Positions 57,401 through 64,000 of a stretch of DNA of 64,000 nucleotides are shown in pieces. Location: contig JAGFNQ010004005.1 in assembly GCA_024364735.1 (NCBI GenBank), forward strand, positions 499,456 to 563,455. The letters run 5' to 3'. Position numbers and translations under genes: made by a program. Within the stretch, counting starts at the first letter, position 1, and each line of letters opens with the position of its first letter. This stretch comes from Boesenbergia rotunda (lineage: Eukaryota; Streptophyta; Magnoliopsida; Zingiberales; Zingiberaceae). Below the pieces are notes generated by a model. That model searched no databases. It saw nothing but the letters and a program-made list of their open reading frames with translations, and had not been told where the DNA came from.

Positions 57401-58294
57401 TTCACCTAGCCCTCCAAGCTAGGACTTTTCACCCAACCCTTCCGAGTTAGAACTTCATCCGACCTAGCCCTCCAAGCTAGGCACCTGACCCTCCAAGCCA
57501 GGACTTTTCACCTAATTCTCCAAGTTGGGACTTTTCACCTAACCCACCAAGTTAGGACTTTTCACCTAGCCCTCTAAGCTAGGACTTTTCACCCAACCCT
57601 TCCGAATTAGGACTTTTCCAACACCTAGCCCTCCAAGCTAGGATTTTCCACACCTAACCCTTCAGGTTAGGATTTTTCAACACCTAGCCCTCCAGGCTAG
57701 GATTTTCCATACCATGCCTAATCCTCGATCAGGACTTAATCATAATCATCATAATCATCAAACTAAACTAAATCGGTGTCAACACCAAAACAACAATCAG
57801 GGCCAGACTGCATCAACAATGCGGAGGCGGTGGTGGTCTTGATGGAGGTATAGATGATGAAGGACCTTTGCCCTTTGAGATTTCCTCCAATGGTTCCTTT
57901 CCTTTAGATGATTTTCTAAATATTGGAATAGGTCACGACAGCAGATTTGATCAGGAGAAGTGAATTGAATCATGATATAAGTTAAGGTTTGATCAAAATA
58001 TAAGATGTAATCAAAGACCCAATCAGAGAGCATGATTAAGACACAATAATCAAAAGAACACAAGGTAAGACATGATCATATGAAGATCGTTTGATCAAAG
58101 ACACAAGATTCAATCATAGGAGAAATAATCAAGTAAGCATAAGGTAGAATTGATCAAAGATAGGACATGGCAAAGATGGGTCACGGCTAAAACAGGAGGT
58201 CAAGGCACAATACCAAAACATGGTTAGCCCCAAATACACAATCCATGAACTGATCCAAAAAGAAATTAACCAAAAATGCTTACTTAGGTGCCAT
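54482..58294 (-). pseudogene. ORF3 of the SIRE-like element: plant transposon-protein-like, split by an LTR
   Basis: Exon 1 (58294-58284) encodes only MAPK up to the second base of the lysine codon. A 368-nt intron follows (GTAAGC...TTTAG), and exon 2 starts at 57915 in phase with KSSKGKEPLEE and a proline run. After the inserted LTR and one 5-bp duplication are removed, the frame resumes at 55665 with TRFQNIHFALDIQWHTF. About 430 residues in all. A central domain (INFDLVSEFYNNM, FTLSAFTTFLGCRRSENAF, HPFHCLMLYGM) resembles the putative plant transposon protein domain found in many plant repeats. A C-terminal coiled coil follows (WQVAELERMLQHELHISELW), then an acidic end DSSDDDHAGD. Breaks: stop at 55551-55549 and a frameshift near 54970. 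Its role is unknown; the position matches the env-like ORF of SIRE elements. Confidence 0.8.
55671..57818 (-). mobile_element. Solo LTR of the SIRE-like family inserted in ORF3
   Basis: 2148 bp, TGTTGGAAACC to CATCAACA on the plus strand, collinear with the 3' LTR at 51824-53946. Flanks ATGCA (55666-55670) and ATGCG (57819-57823) match at four of five positions. ORF3 reads through the junction in frame when it is removed. Neither a purine tract nor a primer-binding site adjoins it, so it is a solo LTR and not the partner of 51824-53946. Confidence 0.85.
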
Positions 58295-58559
58295 TGAAGA
58301 AGTTCTTGAAGGTTGGAAGAAAATCTCGCGCAGAAGAGGCTCTCGGCGCAAGAAAGGAGCGCAAACACCTTCAGCGAGAGAGAAACTCGCAGGAAGAGAG
58401 AAAAGCTTGTAGGAACCCTTCTTAGGATCGCACACGCAGAAGCTCACTCGAGGAGGAAGACGACGCAGGGTCCGTTCTCGCACAAAGTGAAGAGACGCAA
58501 GGTAGTGAGGTTCGGCGCTAGGGTTCGGGAGATGAGGTTTTTTGCGAAGTTATTAGGTT

Positions 58560-58900
58560 GGTGGATCGGTCCACCAACCGTAATTTAATGCGATTGAACG
58601 GATCACCGTTCGATCTGGAAGCGCCCAGACCGATCAGGCTCTAGCCTGATCGGACTGGCCTGGTCCTGGTCGGTCGGGTGACCGATCAGGCAGACTCCTG
58701 ATCGATCGGCTGATCGATCAGGAAGCGAATAGTAGGATTGGATGATACTCGGGAAGCCCTCTGATCGGTCTGTGGACCGATCATCACAGGATGCCAGATC
58801 GGTCCGGAGACCGATCCAGGCTAGCACACAGTGTTTGATCAGGATTTCGTTAAGTCTCTGTCGACCCCTCTGATCGGTCCAGTGACCGATCAGGGTTCCT
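58560..58900. repeat. Hairpin cluster between pol and ORF3
   Basis: Several inverted repeats (GATCGGTCTGTGGACCGATC near 58760, TGATCGGTCC...GACCGATCA near 58870, and a CTGATCGATC...GATCGATCAG variant near 58697-58722) share the stem found in the LTR arrays. They lie 270-600 bases upstream of the ORF3 start codon on the minus strand. Confidence 0.8.
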
Positions 58901-59506
58901 GATATTGCCTGATACGATCTGAAACTTTCAGTTTCAGACTTTCAAGTGATTTTTGACAAGATCTGATGGAAGATATTGATCTTAGAAGTGACCCCTTGAC
59001 TAAGTTTGATCCCTGAACAAGGATCAAAGGTCCTTATAGGTTCAACAATCACTTTGCTCTACCCAAGTGGAGTCAAACTCAATCAACAATCATTCAATCA
59101 AATTTTAACCAAGGTTGTGCCAAAATCAAGTTTCCAATCAAGTTTCTTTGATTGGAATGTCCAAGTATGATCATGGAGCCAAATACACATATGTTATGCA
59201 TTGGTTTTCCCCATACTTGGTCACCGAAGTGATTTTTATCTCGTCAACTTAATTTCTCAAGGGATGCATTGACATTTTGAGAAATTGAGTTGATCCTAGC
59301 ATCTTATCTCATATCTAGCAAACAAAAATGTTTTGGTAAACCTTATAGTTTGTGTGAGATGTCCCCAATGTTACCCAATTGTTTCCCAACAATTAGAACT
59401 TATCATGAAGAGTTTTGAATGCATTTTGAAAACTATGAAGCGCGACACATTCCCAACTCCCTTCTTAAGAAACTAAACTCATTTTCGGGGAGTGGCTTAA
59501 TGATCC

Positions 59507-62500
59507 CTAAACCCTAGCAACATGATCCCTAATGAAGTGGTGACGCACTTCAATATGTTTGGTCCTAGAATGATGGACTGGATTCTTGGTTAGATTAATT
59601 GTGCTAATGTTATCACACAACACTTGCACACTTTTGTAACTTGATCCATAGTCCTCTAGAGTGTGGATCATCCATAACAATTGTGATACGCTATCTCCCA
59701 TGGCGATATATTCTGCCTCGGTCGTGGAGAGAGCAACACAATGTTGCTTCCGACTTGACCAACTAACTAAAGATGATCCTAGAAATTGGCAGCCCCCACT
59801 TATGCTTTTCCGATCCAACTTACATCCAGCGTAGTCAGAATCGGTATAGCCAATTAAATCAAAAGATTCGGTACGGGGGTACCAAAGACCGACTCCAATT
59901 GTGCCTTTAAGATATCTCAAAATCCTCTTAACAGCGATTAAGTGAGATTCCTTGGCACAAACTTGATACCTAGCGCACATACCCACAGCGAAAAGAATAT
60001 CAAGTCGACTAGCTGTGAGGTATAGCAAACTACCTATCATGCTCCGATATTGAGTCAAATCAACAGGTTTACCACTCTCATCATTGTCTAGTCTTGTGTT
60101 TGTAGCCATGGGAGTGGTTACCTCTTTTGACTCACTCATATTGAATTTACGGAGTATTTCTTGTGTGTATTTCGATTGGTGCACATGGATCCCATCTCGG
60201 GTTTGTTTGATTTCAAGTCTAAGGAAGAAAGTCAACTCTCCCACTAGACTCATTTCAAATTCACTTTCCATGTGTCCAATGAATTCATTTAAATATCCCT
60301 TGTTATTTGAGCCACAAATTATGTCATCGACATATACTTGGGCTACAAAAATATTATCATCATCTCTCCGTAGAAATAGTGTAGGGTCTATTTGGCCTCT
60401 TACAAAGCCTTTCTCAATTAGGAATGTCGACAACCACTCATACTAAGCTCGGGGTGCTTGTTTAAGGCCATAAAGTGCCTTTTTGAGCTTGAATACGTGG
60501 TTTGGAAATTCTGAACTCTCAAACCCCGGAGGTTGTTCGACATAGACCTCTTCTCTAATCAAACCATTTAGAAAGGCCGATTTGACATCCATTTGATATA
60601 ATTTGAAGCCTCGATGTGCTGCAAATGCAAGCATCAATCGGATGGACTCTAATCATGCCACGGGAGCATAAGTTTCATCATAATCAAGGCCTTCAAGTTG
60701 ACTATAGCCCTTGGCTACTAAGCATGCCTTGTTTCTAATGATTTCTCCCTTATGATTTAATTTATTCTTGAAGACCCATTTGGTTCCAATGATGGTGGTC
60801 TTCTTAGGTCTAGGGACTAAGTCTCAAACTTGACTTCTTTCGAATTGACCTAGTTTATCTTGCATTGCAATGATCCAATCGGGATCATTTAATGCTTCAT
60901 CAATTTTTCTAGGTTCAATTTCGGAAATTAAGGCAACTTCATTAGCCTCATTCCTAAAGAATGATCTAGTTCTAACCCCATGATGGATGTCTCCAACAAT
61001 TTGGTCTTGGGGATGACTAGAGGCTAATCTTGTTTGCCTAGGTGTCGGTGGTGCTTCTTGAATGGGTTCACTAGACACAAGCTCAGCCTCAGGATCCGGC
61101 TGATCAATGGGTTATCTAGCCTCACCGTCATCAGACTCATCACCATCAACAACATTTGGAGTTTCATTCAAACTTAGTCTCCTAAGTTCGAATTGAACTT
61201 CATCTTCTGATTGACCATTGACTTTCGGAATTTCTTCAAAGGCAACATCAGAAGACTCTTCAACTAATCTAGACTTCTTATTGTAGACTCGATAGGCTTT
61301 GCTAACTAGGGAATACCCGACTAGTATCCCTTCATCAGCCTTTGCCGTGAACTTTCCAAGGTGATCCTTGGTGTTTAGGATAAACACCTTACAACCAAAC
61401 ACCCTAAGATGTTTAACCATAGGTGGTTTCCCAAACCAAAGTTCATGAGGAGTCTTTCCTAAGAACCTATGGATGAGGACTCGGTTTTGCACATAGCAAG
61501 CTGTATTTACAGCTTGGGCCCATAAGTAACTCGGTAGTGAGTACTCATTGAGCATGCTTCGTGCAGCCTCTTGTAAAACACGGTTCTTCCTCTCTATAAC
61601 ACCATTTTGTTGTGGTGTTCTATGAGTGGAGAACTCATGTCATAACCTCTACCTTGACAAAATTCTAAAAACCGTTGATTTTCAAATTCACCTCCATGAT
61701 CACTTCTAATTGTCTTAATCGTTAATGATTTTTCATTTTCAACTCTTCTACAAAAAGAAATGAAAACATCTAAGGTTTGATCCTTATATTTAAGAAAATA
61801 AGTTCATATATATCTAGTAAAGTCATCAATGATAACAAAGCAATATCTACTTCCAGTCAATGATATGATAGTGCTACAATCAAATAGATCCATGTGAAGT
61901 AAATCTAAAGCAGTAGATGTACTTACAGCGCTTTTACCTTTATGTACAGATTTTGTTTGCTTACCCATTTGACATGCATCACAAAGTTTGTCCTTTTCAT
62001 ACTTGATGCTTGGTAAGCCACGAACTAATCCCTTGTTGGCCAACTTCCGGATGTTCTTCATGTTAACATGTGCTAGCCTCCGGTGCCAAAGGGTGGACTC
62101 TTCTTCTTTTGACATGAGACACTTAGCAAAAGCATTAGTAGCACTTTTAAATGAAACTTGATAAATATTGTCTACTCTTGTTCCTACTAGTACCGTGTCC
62201 AAGGTGTCATGTTGTCTAACTAGACATTGACTTGGTTGAAAATCAATTGTGTAACCCGTGTCACACAATTGACTGACACTTAGGAGATTAAATGTCATCC
62301 CCTTGACTAGAAGGACATTTGAGATTCTAAGACATTCGGATATTTAAATGTCTCCTATTCCTATGACCTTAAGACTACCATTGTTACCGAATGAAACATT
62401 ACCTCTACTTTTCTTTTGAAGGGTAGTAAACAATGATCTATCCCCGGTCATGTGTTTGGAGCACCCACTATCAACGAACCAAGTTGATAGATGCTCCCCC
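59507..62500 (-). pseudogene. SIRE-type pol: protease, integrase, reverse transcriptase, RNase H
   Basis: On the minus strand: protease WFVDSGCSKHMTGD near 62480; pre-integrase HRRLAHVNMKNIRKL and CDACQMGK; integrase core start LLHMDLFD (ORF 62298-61804); integrase continuation with an LWFGKPPMVKHLRVFGCKVF segment (61555-61112); linker (61078-60824); RT with DVKSAFLNGLIREEVYVEQPPGFE (ORF 60637-60443, split by a stop near 60440); then YVDDIICGS, RNase H TDSDYAGC and LCDN...HSRTKHIEVRHHF (60433-59507). Several stops and frameshifts (for example near 62345, 61800, 61620, 61110, 60820 and 60650) separate the pieces. It supplied the replication enzymes of the element but is now inactive. Confidence 0.88.
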
Positions 62501-62511
62501 TCAATCATAAC

Positions 62512-64000
62512 CTACACAATTCGAAAAATAGAAGTTTTAGGTACCCAAACCTTGGGACCTAAAGCACCTACTAAACAAGTCTTAGGCATCCATGCCTTGA
62601 CAACTTTTTTTTGAACCTTGGGTGTCTTAGATTGTATCATATCAGTCCTAGACATCAAAGACACGAATGAAGGTTCTTTGGGTCGGTAACCAATACCGGC
62701 CCTATTGTAGACTGCCCTTTGGGCATTCAAAATCATGTCTAGGGTTTTTGAGCTTGTAGAGAACTTCTCAAGAATATTCTTGAGTCTCTCAACTTCACTC
62801 TTCAAAGATTTATTTTCATCCTCTAGCAATTCATCATGCAAATCATATACATCCTCAACCCTAGAGGATTTCAATTGGTCAATCTCATGTTTTAATGATT
62901 TAATTTCATCCTCTAACATCTCAACATGCAAGTCATCTATGTTATCATCCCTAGATGCTTTCAATTGTTCAATTTCCAATTGCAATGTTTTAACCTTATT
63001 CTTTGACTTCTTTAACATATTGGTTAAACATGCAATTGCTCTATAACATTTCTCAAGTTCGGGAGAAGTTACCTCTTCATCATCTGAAGATGATGAAGCC
63101 GCGTTTGAGGAGTTGGAAGATTTATCACTGCTCTCTTGATCTCCCAATGTCATGAGTACCACATGTCTTGTGCTCTTCTCCTCCTTCTCTTCATCGGATG
63201 AGCTTGAAGAGGATTCATCCCAAGTGGCCTTCAAGGCCTTCTTCTTCTTCTTGGATTTTTCTTCTTTCCTTTTGGATTTCTCCTCCTTCTTCTTTAGCTT
63301 TGGGCATTCACTCTTGAAGTGTCCTTTCCTACCACACTCAAAACAAGATACATTAGTCTTATCAACTTTACCTTCACTAGGGTTACTTTTACCGTTGAAG
63401 CGTCGACCCCTTCTCATCATCCTTCTCACAAAATTTGCCATCTCGGAGGAGGAAGAGCTGCTGCCATCTTCCTCGGAATCGGACTCGGATTCGGAAGAGG
63501 ATGAAGATAAAGAGACTTCCTTCTCCTTCTTCTTCTTGTGATTGGTCCCCTGCAACTAAGGCAATCCCCTTCTCCTTGGGGCTTTTGTAGCCATTTCATG
63601 CAATTCCATTTCACAAAACAAATCATCTAACTTAACAATTGATAAATCCTTGGAAACTTTGTAGGCATCCACCATGGATGACCACCAAAGCATTCCTTGG
63701 GAAATGCTTTTAGCACATACCTCACAAGGTCGCGATTCTCGACCTTTTCATCAATCAAATGAAGCCCATTGAGGACTTCCTTGAACCGGCTATGTAACTC
63801 ACTTACGGTTTCATTCTCCTTCATGGAGATTTATTGAAGTTGGTTGAGGAACAAGTCCCTCTTGGCGATTCTTGAATCTCGGTGCCCTCGTGGAGTTCGA
63901 TGAGCTTGTTCCACAAGTCTTTTGCACTTGTGAATGGACCAACCTTGATGAGTTGGTCTTTGTTCATGCCGCATTGTAGAGTGACGACCGCCTTCGCATC
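62512..64000 (-). pseudogene. SIRE-type gag (N-terminus outside window), frameshifted
   Basis: From the right edge on the minus strand: a DLWNKLIELHEGT segment, then (63824-63627) VSELHSRFKEVLNGLHLI typical of plant Copia gag, and a long frame (63555-62512). The latter has a serine/acidic block, the zinc knuckle CFECGRKGHFKSEC near 63340, a lysine-rich stretch, further serine/acidic blocks and a repeated coiled-coil region with IDQLKSSR and EDEIKSLKHE. Frameshifts occur near 63890 and 63600. It encodes the capsid protein of the element; the coiled-coil extension is usual for SIRE gag. Confidence 0.82.

Larger units (their letters stand above)
51824..64000 (-). mobile_element. Large SIRE-like Copia retrotransposon with ORF3 (5' end outside window)
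   Basis: Read on the minus strand from the right edge: gag (64000-62512), protease, integrase, reverse transcriptase and RNase H (to 59507), an intergenic segment with hairpins, an intron-containing ORF3 (58294 to 54482), about 0.5 kb untranslated, a strong polypurine tract (53960-53947) and a 2123-bp 3' LTR (53946-51824). The 5' LTR and primer-binding site lie beyond 64000. A solo LTR of the same family (55671-57818) splits ORF3. The order gag-pol-extra ORF is that of SIRE/Maximus-lineage elements. The whole copy is broken by stops and frameshifts. Confidence 0.85.

Noticed and set aside
51824..57818. Interpretation as one short LTR element with the two 2.1-kb LTRs as its pair and ORF3 as its only gene
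   Set aside because: The outer flanks (GAAGT, ATGCG) do not match, no primer-binding site adjoins 55671, and ORF3 continues across the right LTR to an in-phase upstream exon at 58294.

Overview
This is a window of a plant nuclear genome. It has intron-containing genes with GT-AG junctions, GC-rich coding exons in AT-rich surroundings, and many layers of Copia, CACTA, Mutator-like and LINE repeats. The very GC-rich open reading frames (5'-biased in the GPCR-like gene) suggest a monocot. The repeat style would fit a commelinid such as Zingiberales, but that is only an inference.

Four host genes are supported. They are an ITN1-like ankyrin/PGG membrane protein (6375-8162, +, three exons), an intronless GOST/lung-seven-transmembrane protein (23278-24603, +), a four-exon type I membrane protein of a plant family I recall as DUF7953 (26150-28939, -), and a secreted leucine-rich-repeat protein of the At4g06744 type (44156-45546, -, two exons). 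They have unrelated roles and form no cluster.

Most of the rest is nested mobile DNA. (1) 1-5394: an old TNT1-like Copia on +, with its 3' LTR at 4979-5394. (2) 8665-14292: a SIRE-like Copia derivative on - that kept gag but lost pol, flanked by GTTGT duplications and carrying a solo LTR (10354-11323) in the opposite orientation. (3) 15388-16432: the 3' part of an RTE-like LINE, abutted by a CACTA element (16433-22615, TAT duplications) that contains a 3-kb solo LTR (17857-20887, ACCTA duplications). (4) 29408-44063: a Mutator-like element with a broken FAR1-type transposase (+) and an opposing GRF zinc-finger/membrane gene (-). It is split by a younger Copia (29637-37237, -). (5) 48830-50721: a solo LTR with perfect GCCGT duplications. 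(6) 51824 to beyond 64000: a large SIRE-like Copia on -, consisting of gag, pol, an additional intron-bearing ORF3, a polypurine tract and a 2.1-kb 3' LTR. ORF3 is interrupted by a solo LTR of the same family (55671-57818).

The least ordinary observations are these. A small transmembrane ORF lies upstream of gag and is conserved between two diverged Copia copies, next to a conserved 3' splice site. The SIRE ORF3 resumes its reading frame exactly when the inserted LTR and one target duplication are removed, and it has its own gene-like leader and intron. Hairpin arrays built on GATCGGTC/GACCGATC recur in four separate places in different elements. A tandem array inside the SIRE LTR has stem arms that covary from unit to unit. 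No rRNA, convincing tRNA or CRISPR array was seen.
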